Part shown: positions 1-8,695 of the stretch, piece after piece
How positions within the stretch are numbered: position 1 is the stretch's first letter
Layout of the letters: each line of letters begins with the position of its first letter
Assembly: GCA_044226365.1 (NCBI GenBank)
Contig: JBGAHE010000020.1
Location: 10,239-74,238 of the forward strand
Direction: 5' to 3'
DNA from: JALHNI01 sp044226365
GTDB lineage: Bacteria > Acidobacteriota > Terriglobia > Bryobacterales > Bryobacteraceae
DNA length: 64,000 nucleotides
Position numbers and translations under genes: made by a program
The notes under the pieces: model-generated
Databases searched by the model: none
Told to the model about the DNA's origin: nothing
Seen by the model: the letters and a program-made list of their open reading frames with translations, nothing else

Positions 1-573
1 GGTCCCCACCGCCCAGCGCAGCACGCGCATGTCATCCCGATGCCCGCGCGTCACGATGATCACGTAGCTGTTGGCGTTCACGCGCAGTTGCGGAAACAGC
101 GTTTCGTACTCGTCGGCGAGCACCTCTTCGGCCTGCGGAAAGCGTTCGCGATTCGCAAACTGCTCGCGATCGTCAATCACGCTGACGCGGAAGCCCGCCA
201 GTTGCGCCACTTGCGCCAGACTCTTCGAGACGTGACCCGCGCCAAAGATCAGGGCGTGGGGCTGCGGCACGATCGGCTCCACGAAGACGTTCAGTTGCCC
301 GCCGCAAATCAGCCCGTTGTCGTAAGCCGCATCCTGGCCGAGCGAGAAGGTCAAATGCCGTGGCTTTTCCGTCTCGATCACTTCGCGAGCGGCGTTCCAT
401 ACTTCCGCCTCAACGCAACCGCCGCCGACGGTGCCGACCATCGACCCGTCCTCGCGCACCAGCAGTTTGGCGCTTTCATAGCTCGGAATCGAGCCATTCA
501 CCTGCACAATGGTCGCGAGGGCGCATTTTTGCCCGTCGCGCCGGAGCCGGACAATTTCGTCGAAGAGATCCAT
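1..573 (-). CDS. XdhC/CoxI-family protein (3' end cut by window edge)
   Basis: The reading frame is open from an ATG at 573 down to base 1, so about 191 N-terminal residues are visible and the C-terminus is missing. The start MDLFDEIVRLRRDGQ, the GTVGGGCVEAEVW stretch near residue 55 and a later nucleotide-binding-like stretch ALIFGAGHVSKSLAQ are typical of XdhC/CoxI proteins. These assist insertion or sulfuration of the molybdenum cofactor in xanthine- and CO-dehydrogenase-type hydroxylases. No molybdenum enzyme is visible in the window; it could lie beyond the left edge. A GATAAT box on the minus strand (589-594) lies 15 bp upstream of the start. The family call is firm; the client enzyme is unknown. 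Confidence 0.85.
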   Translation of the reverse strand, partial: MDLFDEIVRLRRDGQKCALATIVQVNGSIPSYESAKLLVREDGSMVGTVGGGCVEAEVWNAAREVIETEKPRHLTFSLGQDAAYDNGLICGGQLNVFVEPIVPQPHALIFGAGHVSKSLAQVAQLAGFRVSVIDDREQFANRERFPQAEEVLADEYETLFPQLRVNANSYVIIVTRGHRDDMRVLRWAVGT

Positions 574-623
574 GGATGGACTAGATGAATTATCGCACAG
601 AGCCCGCAAAATTAGCCTTTTGT

Positions 624-629
624 TAGACT
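624..629 (+). promoter_or_regulatory. -10-like box TAGACT before the HAD gene
   Basis: TAGACT is followed by exactly 6 bases and then the TTG codon at 636. The predicted transcript would begin at the start codon itself (leaderless). No convincing -35 box is visible 15-19 bp upstream. It belongs to the group of similar sites described in the findings. Confidence 0.45.
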
Positions 630-635
630 TGAGGT

Positions 636-1337
636 TTGGTACCTCAGCACACGCACTCCGGGCGCGCCGTTGCCCACCCTTCTTTGGCTCTTTTGTTCGA
701 TATGGATGGCGTCATCGTCGATTCCATGCCTCTGCACACCAAGGCTTGGGAGGCGCATCTGAGCGCGCATGGACTGCCGCCCGATGCCGCCGCCAAGCGG
801 ATGCAAGGGAAGCGCAATGACGAACTCGTCCGCGACCTGTTCGGCCGCCACCTCGACGACGATACCGTCTTTGCCCACGGCGCGCGGAAGGAAGAGCTCT
901 TTCGCGAGTTGATGACCGGCCGCCTCCACGAGTTCATGATTTCCGGCGTGGAGGACTTCATCCGCCGCCACGCGGCGAATCCACTGGGCGTGGGCTCCAA
1001 CGCCGAACGCGCCAACATCGAGTTCGTCCTCACCGGCTCCGGCCTGAAGGATGCCTTTCGCATCATCGTGGATGGCCATCAGGTGGAGCGACCCAAACCC
1101 CATCCGGACATGTATCTGAAGGCCGCGGATCTGCTCGAGACCGCGCCGGCGGACTGTATCGTTTTTGAAGACTCGCCCACCGGCCTCGCGGCCGCGCGGG
1201 CGGCTGGTATGCGCGTCGTCGCCATCAACAGCGCGGGCCTCGCCGATCTGGGCGGCCCCGTCGATCTCGAGGTTCCCCACTTCTCTGATCCGAGGCTTGA
1301 TTCATGGCTCCTGACGCAACAGCCTGGTACGCGGTAG
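636..1337 (+). CDS. HAD-superfamily phosphatase, beta-phosphoglucomutase-like
   Basis: This is a cytoplasmic haloacid-dehalogenase-fold hydrolase of about 230 residues. HAD motif I is LFDMDGVIVDS near residue 22 (nucleophile Asp and the DxD acid/base), the motif III lysine is in VERPKPHPD, and motif IV is CIVFEDSPTG. The helical cap between motifs I and II fits the beta-phosphoglucomutase / phosphoglycolate-phosphatase subgroup. The substrate cannot be read from the sequence. The start is uncertain: TTG at 636 fits the leaderless promoter, but a later in-frame TTG just before the DMDG motif would give a more usual N-terminus. The 3' end overlaps the next gene by 34 bp in another frame. Confidence 0.85.
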   Translation: MVPQHTHSGRAVAHPSLALLFDMDGVIVDSMPLHTKAWEAHLSAHGLPPDAAAKRMQGKRNDELVRDLFGRHLDDDTVFAHGARKEELFRELMTGRLHEFMISGVEDFIRRHAANPLGVGSNAERANIEFVLTGSGLKDAFRIIVDGHQVERPKPHPDMYLKAADLLETAPADCIVFEDSPTGLAAARAAGMRVVAINSAGLADLGGPVDLEVPHFSDPRLDSWLLTQQPGTR

Positions 1338-2323
1338 TTCTGCTCGCCGTGGGCGCGGTCTTCTGGGTATGGAGATCGGGCACCCGGCAACTGGAAGCGC
1401 TCCGCGACCTCACCCGCAAACTGGACCGTATTGGCTCGCGGGTTCTCGCCGCGGAATCCCGGCGCGCCGTCGCCGACGTCCTGGAGCAGGACCTGCCCGG
1501 CGCGCTCGGGCCGGTCAACTGGCGGCTGTATGTCTACGAACGCGCGCGCCGCACGCTCGAGGCCGGCGTGGAGGTCATTCCCGTTCACGCGCCCGCCGAA
1601 GGTGAACCGGCCATGATTGCCCTGGCGTTCCGCCATCGGGTCCCCTCCCGCCTGCGTCGCCCGGGAACCGCCGAGACCATCCACTATCTCCCCTGCGGCT
1701 TGAACGACGATACGCACGGCGTGCTGGTGGTGCGCGGCGAAAGTCTCGGCGAAGCCGACGCCGAAGCCCTCAGCCATCTGGCCAATCAGGTGGGCGCCGC
1801 GCTAGCGCACCTGGAAGCTCGCGTGGGGCGCGAGCTCGATGCGCGCACGGAAAAGCGGCAAGCCGTCGGCGAAGTCCTGAACCGCGTCATCGGCGAGATT
1901 GAGCAACAGGGCCAGTTCCCCGCCCTCGTCGACCGTCTCCGCGCGATGATGCGCGAAGAGGACCGCCAACTCGTCACCCACGTTGACGCGCCGCCGGTCG
2001 GCCCCATCCGCACGACGCTGCTGCTCGAACCCGACCTCAATCTGCGCCGCGGCTACCTGGCCGCTCTTGGCGACCGTGGCATTCGCACGCTTCCCGCCAC
2101 CACCGTCGACGAAGCGGCCGACCGCCTCGAGCGCGTCCCGTTCGACCTGGTTTTCTGCTCGGCCAGCCTCGCCCAAAGCGGCTGGCTCGATATCGCCAAT
2201 CGCCTCGGCCGCCGCGGACGTCTGGTGTGGCTGGCGGACTCGCGCAGCGCCCAATGGGTGGATGGCTCCGGCCTGCCGGTAATTACCGACGTCGATGGAC
2301 TCGCCGCCGTCGTCGCCGGCTGA
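1304..2323 (+). CDS. Membrane-anchored GAF-like protein with degenerate receiver domain
   Basis: A single hydrophobic segment (about residues 8-24, AVVLLAVGAVFWVW) anchors the protein. A GAF-like region follows (about 30-175), then a coiled segment, then a C-terminal response-regulator-like fold (about 237-335, beginning TTLLLEPDLNLRRGYLAAL). The receiver part lacks the phosphorylation chemistry: the acidic pair is reduced to EPD, the expected acceptor Asp is Ser (DLVFCSASL), and the conserved Lys near the end is not evident. It is therefore probably a pseudo-receiver acting through protein contacts. Its start lies inside the upstream HAD gene, so translation is probably coupled. I do not recognise a named family and assign no function. 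Confidence 0.6.
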   Translation: MAPDATAWYAVVLLAVGAVFWVWRSGTRQLEALRDLTRKLDRIGSRVLAAESRRAVADVLEQDLPGALGPVNWRLYVYERARRTLEAGVEVIPVHAPAEGEPAMIALAFRHRVPSRLRRPGTAETIHYLPCGLNDDTHGVLVVRGESLGEADAEALSHLANQVGAALAHLEARVGRELDARTEKRQAVGEVLNRVIGEIEQQGQFPALVDRLRAMMREEDRQLVTHVDAPPVGPIRTTLLLEPDLNLRRGYLAALGDRGIRTLPATTVDEAADRLERVPFDLVFCSASLAQSGWLDIANRLGRRGRLVWLADSRSAQWVDGSGLPVITDVDGLAAVVAG

Positions 2324-2371
2324 AACGTTTCTCATCCCTCCCACGTCAAAATCAGTGGGACCATAGTCAAC

Positions 2372-2845
2372 ATGAAGAAGAGTTTGCTCGCGCTGGCCCT
2401 CGTCGGCGCGTTGTTTGCGCAGGATCGTTATAAGGGCCCCCGCCCTCCCAAGACCGACATTCCTTATCTGCTCCACGCCAACAACCTCGTCGAAACCGAC
2501 GCGGGCGAAGCGCAGGAAAGCAAGGCCAAGAACGACACCGTCTACACGGTCAGCGGGACCGCCGCGCGAGCGCGTACGCCGCTCTCCGAACCCATCTTCT
2601 TAATCGCCGTGGATAAGCTCTCCGCCGAAAAGTTCAGCTGTTATCGCATGGAAATCAAGGGCGGCAGCCGGCAGTTGGTGCTGCCCGCCAAACCCGGCAA
2701 GAACTCGCCTCGCCCCATGCGGATGAACGTAACGCGCGTGCAGGACAATCTCTACCGCATGGAACTGGCCGAAACGCTGCAGAACGGCGAGTACACACTT
2801 TCGCCGGATGGTTCGAATCAGGCGTTCTCCTTCTCGGTTTACTAA
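2372..2845 (+). CDS. Hypothetical secreted protein
   Basis: A 157-residue protein starting MKKSLLALALVGALFAQD, a clear signal peptide with likely cleavage after ALFA. The mature part is small and polar, with no cysteine pair, repeat or recognisable catalytic motif; it ends in a strand-rich stretch (GEYTLSPDGSNQAFSFSVY). It is probably a periplasmic or exported beta-rich protein. Its stop codon overlaps the stop of convergent mfd by 4 bp. I cannot assign a function. Confidence 0.65.
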   Translation: MKKSLLALALVGALFAQDRYKGPRPPKTDIPYLLHANNLVETDAGEAQESKAKNDTVYTVSGTAARARTPLSEPIFLIAVDKLSAEKFSCYRMEIKGGSRQLVLPAKPGKNSPRPMRMNVTRVQDNLYRMELAETLQNGEYTLSPDGSNQAFSFSVY

Positions 2846-5800
2846 GCCCGAATCGCGTCCAGCTGCCGCTTCAGATACGCGAGTAATTCGCTCGGCTGGC
2901 TAAAGGCCGGCGCCACAATCCGCAACACCCCCGCCGGAGTGAACTGCGCCTGCGGCGTCCGCTTCACATACTCCATCAACCGCATCGGCTCGATTTGCGC
3001 ACGCTCGTGCAGCTTGATGTTGAAGAAGCCATGCCGGCGGTCCACCGCCTCCACGCCGACTTGCTGCGCCAGGCACTTAAGCAGGGCGAACTCGATCAGC
3101 GTGGTGAGGCCGGGCGGCGTGGGACCATAACGGTCCGCCAACTCCGCCAGCAGCTTCTCGCCCGCCGCCGCATCCTTCACATCGGCGATCTTCTTGTAAG
3201 CCCGCAGCCGCTGGTTTTCGTCGCTGATGTACTCCGGCGGAATGCGCACGTCGATGCCCAGGTTCAGCGTCGAATGAATCTCGAGCGGTACCTCTTCGCC
3301 CTTCAACTCGCGCACGCTCTCCTCCAGCAGCTTCAGATACGTCTCAAAGCCTACGGCCGCAATCTGGCCATGCTGTTCGCCGCCCAGCAAATTGCCGGCG
3401 CCACGCAATTCGAGATCGAGCGCGGCAATCTTGAAGCCGGCGCCTAAGTCACTAAACTCCTTCAGCGCCGCCAGTCGCTTGCGGGCCACTTCGGTCAGTT
3501 CCGTGTCTTCGGGCACAAGCAAGTACGCATAAGCCCGCCGATTGGACCGGCCCACGCGGCCTCGCAGCTGATACAGTTCGGACAACCCGTACCGTTCCGC
3601 ATTCTCGATGAAGATCGTGTTCGCTTTCGGAATGTCCAGGCCGTTCTCCGCAATCGTCGTGCAGACGAACACGTCGAACTCATGCCGCATGAAGCCGAGC
3701 AGCACTTTCTCGAGTTCGGCCTCGCCCATCTGCCCATGGCCGACGCCAATGCGGACGTTCGGCAAGACTTCCTGGATAGAAGCCGCCCGCATGAAAATCG
3801 TGTCCACCCGATTGTGGATGAAGTACACCTGCCCGCCGCGGCTCAACTCCTGCTCAATGCCTTCCTTCACGCGCTTCAAATCGAAGTGCGCCACCACCGT
3901 ATGAATCGCGAGGCGATCCTTCGGCGGCGTCTCGATCACCGACATATCGCGAATCCCGAGCAGTGACATGTGCAGCGTGCGCGGAATCGGCGTCGCGCTC
4001 ATGGCGAGCACATCGACGTTATGCCGGATCTGCTTCAACGCTTCTTTGTGCCGCACGCCGAAGCGCTGCTCTTCGTCCACAATGAGCAAGCCCAAGTCGG
4101 CGAACTTCACGTCCTTCGAGAGGATGCGCTGCGTGCCGATTACGATGTCGACTTTGCCGGACTCGAGGTCCGCGAGCACTTCCTTGACCTCTTTGGCCGA
4201 ACGAAAGCGCGACAGATGTTCGATGCGCGCGGGGAAGGCCGCGAAACGCCGCTTGAAGGTTTCGAAGTGCTGGAATGCAAGCACCGTGGTGGGCGCGAGC
4301 AGGGCCACCTGCTTGCCGTCACCCAGGGCCTTGAATGCGGTCCGCATGGCGACTTCGGTTTTGCCGAAGCCGACATCGCCGCACAAGAGGCGATCCATCG
4401 GCTGCTCACCTTCCATGTCGCGTTTGATGTCGCGCACGGCGTTCAACTGGTCCTTGGTCGCCGTATATTCGAACGAGTCTTCAAACTCTCGCTGCCAGTT
4501 CGAATCCGGCGAGAATGCGAAGCCTCCCGCCATTTTCCGGGCGGCGTAGAGCTTGAGTAACTCGTCGGCCATATCGACCATGCGCGCCTTCACCCGCGCC
4601 TTGGTCTTGGTCCAGGTGACGCCGCCCATGCGATCGAGCGGCGGCGCCGCATCGCCGGCGCCGCGATACTTCGAGATCAGGTCGAGCCGCGTGAGCGGCA
4701 CATAGAGCTTGGCCTCGCCCGCGTATTCAAGCAGCATGAAGTCGCCCGGCTGATCGCCCTGTTTGATCTCGCGGACACCCACAAACTTACCCACGCCGTG
4801 CGTCACATGCACCACGTAGTCGCCGGGCTTCAAGTCCGCCACATCCATGGCGAACGCCCCCAGGTTGGTCCGCACCTGCGGGGCGGCCACGATGCCGCTC
4901 GAATCGAAAACGTCGTCGATGCCGTAGAGCGCCAGCCGCGCATCCATCAGCGTGACGCCTCGGCGAATGGCTCCTCGCACCAGATAGGTGGAGGCCATCT
5001 CGCCCTGATACGCCCGGTCGGCGAGCATGGCCGGCGTTGTTTCGTTCGAGACGATGCCCAACTGATAGGGCATTTCATACTGCTTGAAGATGTCGGCCAG
5101 ACGCTCCACTTCGCCCGAAGCGGGGGCGAAGAACATGCTTCGTCCACCTTCATGCGCCCAGGTGCGCGCCTCGCTGATGGCCTGCGTCACGTTGCCGCGA
5201 AAGGTCAGCGCCGGCCGCGTGGGAATCGTCAGCGCATCTTCGCCCGAGCCGAGCCCGAGTTCGCGCAACGTCAGTTGGGGCAGCCCTTCGGCCTGGCCAT
5301 GAAACTCGCCCCATTGGAAGAAGTTCGCTTCGGCTAAATCGGGATCCTCGGCCAGCCGCTTCGCATAACGCTCCGCGGCGCCCTTGGTCTGCTCCGGCTC
5401 ATCCCAAACGATCAGCGGCTTGGCGAGCAGTTGAAACAACGCGCGCGAGCGCGGATGCTCCAGCGCCCGGCGAAACTCCCAGCCGGACCGCTGCGCCGCA
5501 ATCTCCACTGGCCGCGGAAACTCCGTCAGCGGCAGCACCAGCACGCTATCGACCTTCGTCACCGAACGCTGCGTCGCAATGTCGAACCGCCGCAGCGAAT
5601 CGATCGTGTCGCCGAAGAACTCGATGCGAATCGGGCGCCCGGCCTCTGGCGGAAAAATATCCACAATGCCGCCGCGCACCGAATACTCGCCCACCATCTC
5701 CACCGGCTCGCGCGGCTCGTAGCCGATCGATTGCAGATGCTGCACCAGCGTCTCGATCGGCACCTCGTCATCCACCTTCAGGTGCAACGCCAGTTGCCGG

Positions 5801-6240
5801 TAGGCCTCCGCCTCTTCCACCCGAAAGAGCGCGCTCGCCACGGGCGCAATCACGATCGGCACCCGCTGGCTCGCCTGCCGCCACAGCCCCACGGCGCGCT
5901 GTTCACTGATCTCGTCGTGCGGCGAAAGACCCTGATGCGGCAGGACGTCGAAAGCCGGCAGCACCATCGGCACCGGCTCGCCCTCGGGCGCCAGCATGTC
6001 GAAGAAAGTCTTGAGCGGATCGAACAGCGCCTCGGCCTGCTGATTGCCGTCCACCACCACCAGCAACTGCCGCCCGGTGACCTGCCACAGGTGCACCAGA
6101 TAGAGCGCCTTGGCCGTCAGCGTCAGCCCATTCAGTTCCACCTGCGCCCCGGCGTTCTGCAGGAAACGGTGGATCAGTTCCTCGAAATGAGGATGCCGTG
6201 CGGCGGACTGCAACAAATCTCGAACGGCGGGATGGGTCAT
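2842..6240 (-). CDS. mfd: Transcription-repair coupling factor Mfd
   Basis: Mfd displaces RNA polymerase stalled at DNA lesions and recruits UvrA to start transcription-coupled repair. At 1132 residues the length is normal. Visible in order: a UvrB-homology N-terminal part (about 20-330, including SVRGGIVDIFPPEAGRPIRIE), the CarD-like RNA-polymerase-interaction domain (about 465-525, LKPGDYVVHVTHGVGKFVG), the RecG-like translocase with Walker A GDVGFGKTEVAMR (about 622) and Walker B LLIVDEEQRFGV (about 720), helicase motif RGRVGRSNRRAYAYLL, and the C-terminal TRCF domain. The ATG overlaps the rfaE2 stop as ATGA, so the two are co-transcribed and translationally coupled. Confidence 0.98.
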   Translation of the reverse strand: MTHPAVRDLLQSAARHPHFEELIHRFLQNAGAQVELNGLTLTAKALYLVHLWQVTGRQLLVVVDGNQQAEALFDPLKTFFDMLAPEGEPVPMVLPAFDVLPHQGLSPHDEISEQRAVGLWRQASQRVPIVIAPVASALFRVEEAEAYRQLALHLKVDDEVPIETLVQHLQSIGYEPREPVEMVGEYSVRGGIVDIFPPEAGRPIRIEFFGDTIDSLRRFDIATQRSVTKVDSVLVLPLTEFPRPVEIAAQRSGWEFRRALEHPRSRALFQLLAKPLIVWDEPEQTKGAAERYAKRLAEDPDLAEANFFQWGEFHGQAEGLPQLTLRELGLGSGEDALTIPTRPALTFRGNVTQAISEARTWAHEGGRSMFFAPASGEVERLADIFKQYEMPYQLGIVSNETTPAMLADRAYQGEMASTYLVRGAIRRGVTLMDARLALYGIDDVFDSSGIVAAPQVRTNLGAFAMDVADLKPGDYVVHVTHGVGKFVGVREIKQGDQPGDFMLLEYAGEAKLYVPLTRLDLISKYRGAGDAAPPLDRMGGVTWTKTKARVKARMVDMADELLKLYAARKMAGGFAFSPDSNWQREFEDSFEYTATKDQLNAVRDIKRDMEGEQPMDRLLCGDVGFGKTEVAMRTAFKALGDGKQVALLAPTTVLAFQHFETFKRRFAAFPARIEHLSRFRSAKEVKEVLADLESGKVDIVIGTQRILSKDVKFADLGLLIVDEEQRFGVRHKEALKQIRHNVDVLAMSATPIPRTLHMSLLGIRDMSVIETPPKDRLAIHTVVAHFDLKRVKEGIEQELSRGGQVYFIHNRVDTIFMRAASIQEVLPNVRIGVGHGQMGEAELEKVLLGFMRHEFDVFVCTTIAENGLDIPKANTIFIENAERYGLSELYQLRGRVGRSNRRAYAYLLVPEDTELTEVARKRLAALKEFSDLGAGFKIAALDLELRGAGNLLGGEQHGQIAAVGFETYLKLLEESVRELKGEEVPLEIHSTLNLGIDVRIPPEYISDENQRLRAYKKIADVKDAAAGEKLLAELADRYGPTPPGLTTLIEFALLKCLAQQVGVEAVDRRHGFFNIKLHERAQIEPMRLMEYVKRTPQAQFTPAGVLRIVAPAFSQPSELLAYLKRQLDAIRA

Positions 6241-6710
6241 GCCGGACGCGAGTTAATCAATTCCACGATATTGGTGGTCGAGTAGCCCGGCTCCAGGGGC
6301 AGCGCCATCACTCGCCCGCCCGCGGCTTCCACTTCTTCACGCCCCGCGATGAAGTGCGACCAGTCCGCCCCCTTCACCAGAAAGTCCGGCAGCACTTCGG
6401 CAATCAGTTCCCGCGGCGTATCTTCATCGAACAACGTCACCGCATCCACCGCCGCCAAGCCCAACGCCATGCCCGCGCGCGATTGCTCCGGCAGCATCGG
6501 GCGCATGGGCCCCTTCAAACGCTGCACGCTCGCGTCCGTATTCAGCGCCAGAATCAGCACATCGCCCAGCGCCCGCGCGCTTTCGAGCAACCGGATGTGC
6601 CCCGGATGCAGGATGTCGTAGCAGCCGTTGGTGAACACCACGCGCCGCCCTTCGGCCCGCCAGCGTTCACGTTGCGCCACTAAATCCGCGCGCTCATAAA
6701 ACACACCCAT
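6237..6710 (-). CDS. rfaE2: D-glycero-beta-D-manno-heptose 1-phosphate adenylyltransferase (HldE C-terminal type)
   Basis: This enzyme adenylylates heptose 1-phosphate to make ADP-heptose for the lipopolysaccharide inner core. The nucleotidyltransferase signature FTNGCYDILHPGHIRLL (about residues 26-42) and the GYSTTNIVELI end are those of RfaE2. The kinase half found in bifunctional HldE is absent, so this is a stand-alone adenylyltransferase of 157 residues. I choose ATG 6710 over an upstream TTG at 6719. CATAAT (minus strand, 6719-6724) sits 8 bp upstream, suggesting a nearly leaderless message. It is the first gene of the rfaE2-mfd operon and implies a heptose-containing outer membrane. 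Confidence 0.93.
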   Translation of the reverse strand: MGVFYERADLVAQRERWRAEGRRVVFTNGCYDILHPGHIRLLESARALGDVLILALNTDASVQRLKGPMRPMLPEQSRAGMALGLAAVDAVTLFDEDTPRELIAEVLPDFLVKGADWSHFIAGREEVEAAGGRVMALPLEPGYSTTNIVELINSRPA

Positions 6711-6724
6711 ATACTGCAATTATG
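6710..6724. promoter_or_regulatory. Interlocked divergent -10 boxes of rfaE2 and the M20 gene
   Basis: On the plus strand TATACT (6710-6715) lies 6 bp before the M20 ATG at 6722. On the minus strand CATAAT (6719-6724) lies 8 bp before the rfaE2 ATG at 6710. Each box contains part or all of the other gene's start codon. The two start codons are only 11 bp apart, leaving no room for untranslated leaders. Confidence 0.5.
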
Positions 6725-7984
6725 AATCGTCTTCTCCCGCTGATGGGCGTTGTGTTGCTCCAGGCGGCTTCTCCGGAGCGCGACGCCCGCATTGCGCAGG
6801 CCGCCCAATCGATGAAGCCCAGGCTCATCGACACCCGCCGCGACTTCCACATGCACCCCGAGCTCTCGAATCACGAAGCGCGTACCGGCAAGGTTGTGGC
6901 CGAGCGTCTCCGCGCGCTCGGCTTTGACGAAGTCCGCACCGGCATCGCGCACCATGGGGTCGTCGGCATTCTGAAAGGCAAGCTTCCTGGCGGCGTCGTC
7001 GCCTGGCGAACGGACATGGACGCGCTCCCCATCAACGAGACGATGAACATCCCGTACAAGAGCCAGAACCCCGGCGCGAAGCACGCCTGCGGGCACGATG
7101 GCCACCTGTCGGTCGCTCTCGGCACGGCCGAGATCCTCAGCAGCCTGCGCGATCAGATCCGCGGCACTATCGTCTTCATTTTCCAGCCGGCCGAAGAAGG
7201 CCCCCCGCCGGGTGAAGAGGGCGGCGCCCCGCTGATGATCAAGCAAGGCGTCCTCGATCGGCCCAAGGTCCAGGCCATCTTCGGACTGCATATGTCTATG
7301 GGCGGCCGCGCCGGCACCGCCGGCTACACCAGCGGACCCTCCCAGGCTTCATCGGACACCTACGAAATCGTCCTGCGAGGCAAACGCAGCCACGGCGCCA
7401 ATCCCCACGAAGGCATTGACGCCATCGCCATGGCCGCGCAGTGTTATCAAGGGCTGCAGCTCATCAAAAGCCGCCGCATCGACGCGCAGCAGCCCATGGT
7501 CCTCACCATCGGCAAGATCGCCGGCGGCGACCGTCACAATGTTCTCGCCCAGGAAGTCCGCATGGATGGCACACTCCGCACTTTTAGCGAGAAGACGCGG
7601 GAAGAAGTCCGCACCATGATGAAACAGACGCTCGCCAACTGCACCGGCATGCTGGGCGGCACCTACGAACTCAACTTCATCGGCGTGGGCAATCCGCCCG
7701 TGGTCAATGACCCGCCGCTCGTCGCCAGGTCTGTCCCTTCGCTCGAGCGGGTGCTCGGCAAAGACAACGTCAAGTCCGGCCCGCCGGCCATGGTCTCCGA
7801 AGACTTCTCCTATTACCAGCTCAAGATCCCGGGCTTCTTCTGGTGGTTGGGCATCGCGAACCCCGAGCGCGGCATCACCGGCGGCTTGCACACCGCCGAC
7901 ATGGACATGGACGAAGACGCGCTCGTCTCCGGAGTAAAGGCAGCCTCGGCGATGTTACTCGACTTTCTGGATCAGCAGCGCTGA
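6722..7984 (+). CDS. M20-family metallo-amidohydrolase (peptidase M20D-like), exported
   Basis: A 420-residue zinc hydrolase of the amidohydrolase/aminoacylase group that cleaves N-acyl or amino-acid conjugates. Metal and catalytic landmarks are present: RRDFHMHPELSN near residue 40, WRTDMDALPINE (about 98), HACGHDGHLSVALG (about 120), FIFQPAEEGPPPGEEGG (about 156; catalytic Glu pair) and a dimerisation-domain segment ending SHGANPHEGIDAI. An N-terminal hydrophobic stretch (LLPLMGVVLLQAA) suggests export. It could be a hippurate- or indole-acetyl-amino-acid hydrolase; substrate unknown. Its 3' end overlaps convergent prmA by 30 bp. Confidence 0.9.
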   Translation: MNRLLPLMGVVLLQAASPERDARIAQAAQSMKPRLIDTRRDFHMHPELSNHEARTGKVVAERLRALGFDEVRTGIAHHGVVGILKGKLPGGVVAWRTDMDALPINETMNIPYKSQNPGAKHACGHDGHLSVALGTAEILSSLRDQIRGTIVFIFQPAEEGPPPGEEGGAPLMIKQGVLDRPKVQAIFGLHMSMGGRAGTAGYTSGPSQASSDTYEIVLRGKRSHGANPHEGIDAIAMAAQCYQGLQLIKSRRIDAQQPMVLTIGKIAGGDRHNVLAQEVRMDGTLRTFSEKTREEVRTMMKQTLANCTGMLGGTYELNFIGVGNPPVVNDPPLVARSVPSLERVLGKDNVKSGPPAMVSEDFSYYQLKIPGFFWWLGIANPERGITGGLHTADMDMDEDALVSGVKAASAMLLDFLDQQR

Positions 7985-8695
7985 CCAGCCTTCTAAGTCG
8001 AACTGCCGGCCGGGGCCGAATACGCCCTCTAATCGCGCCACGCTCGACGGGCGAAAGCCAGACAAAATCACTGCCCGTCGCGCGACGCGGAGTAAGTCGT
8101 CTGCCAGAGTCACTAACACCTCGGCATTGATGTTTGCCGTCACGACGTCGACGCTCGCCTCTTTCACCGCCCGCGCCGAACCCACGAAGTAATCGACGGG
8201 GATGTGCTCGCGCGCCACCCGCACATCGGCCTCCTCGATGTCGCAGCCCATCGCGCGCGCTTCCAGCAGGCCCGCCGCCGCACAGAGAATCCCGGAGCCG
8301 CAACCCACATCAAGGACGCGATCGCCCGCGCGCACGGCCGCTTCGAGCCCCATCATCGCCAGTCGAGTTCCCGGATGCTCGCCCGTGCCGCACGCCATGC
8401 CTGGCTGATACTCCAGCCGCAGACGTCCCTCGGGCGTCGGCTCAGTGGCCCACGCGGGAGTCAGATAGAAGCGCTCGCCCACCAGCCGTGGCGTCCAGTT
8501 CTCTTGCCACGCCGTGCTCCAATCCTCGCTGGGCGCCGCCTCCGGCGTTCCGAACTGAGCCGCCGTCTCGCGATCGGCGAACCAGGCGACTAACTCGCCG
8601 TCTTCTTCCAGGACTCCCAACGTACCAGCCTCGTGTAAGTCGGCCACTAAGGCGTCCTGCTGTTCCGTCTCACACGCAATACGGACGGTGAACAC
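7955..8695 (-). CDS. prmA: Ribosomal protein L11 methyltransferase-like SAM-dependent methyltransferase
   Basis: PrmA trimethylates ribosomal protein L11. The 246-residue protein has a short N-terminal substrate domain and a class I methyltransferase domain with motif I VLDVGCGSGILCAAAGLLEA (about 125-144), the preceding MACGTGEHPGTRLAM typical of PrmA, and VVTANINAEVL in place of the usual NPPx-type motif. The start is GTG at 8695, overlapping the acyl-CoA synthetase TAG by one base (TAGTG); the long upstream extension of the frame is antisense-like sequence inside that gene and is excluded. PrmA usually is about 290 residues, so this is a short version. Confidence 0.88.
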   Translation of the reverse strand: MFTVRIACETEQQDALVADLHEAGTLGVLEEDGELVAWFADRETAAQFGTPEAAPSEDWSTAWQENWTPRLVGERFYLTPAWATEPTPEGRLRLEYQPGMACGTGEHPGTRLAMMGLEAAVRAGDRVLDVGCGSGILCAAAGLLEARAMGCDIEEADVRVAREHIPVDYFVGSARAVKEASVDVVTANINAEVLVTLADDLLRVARRAVILSGFRPSSVARLEGVFGPGRQFDLEGWSALLIQKVE

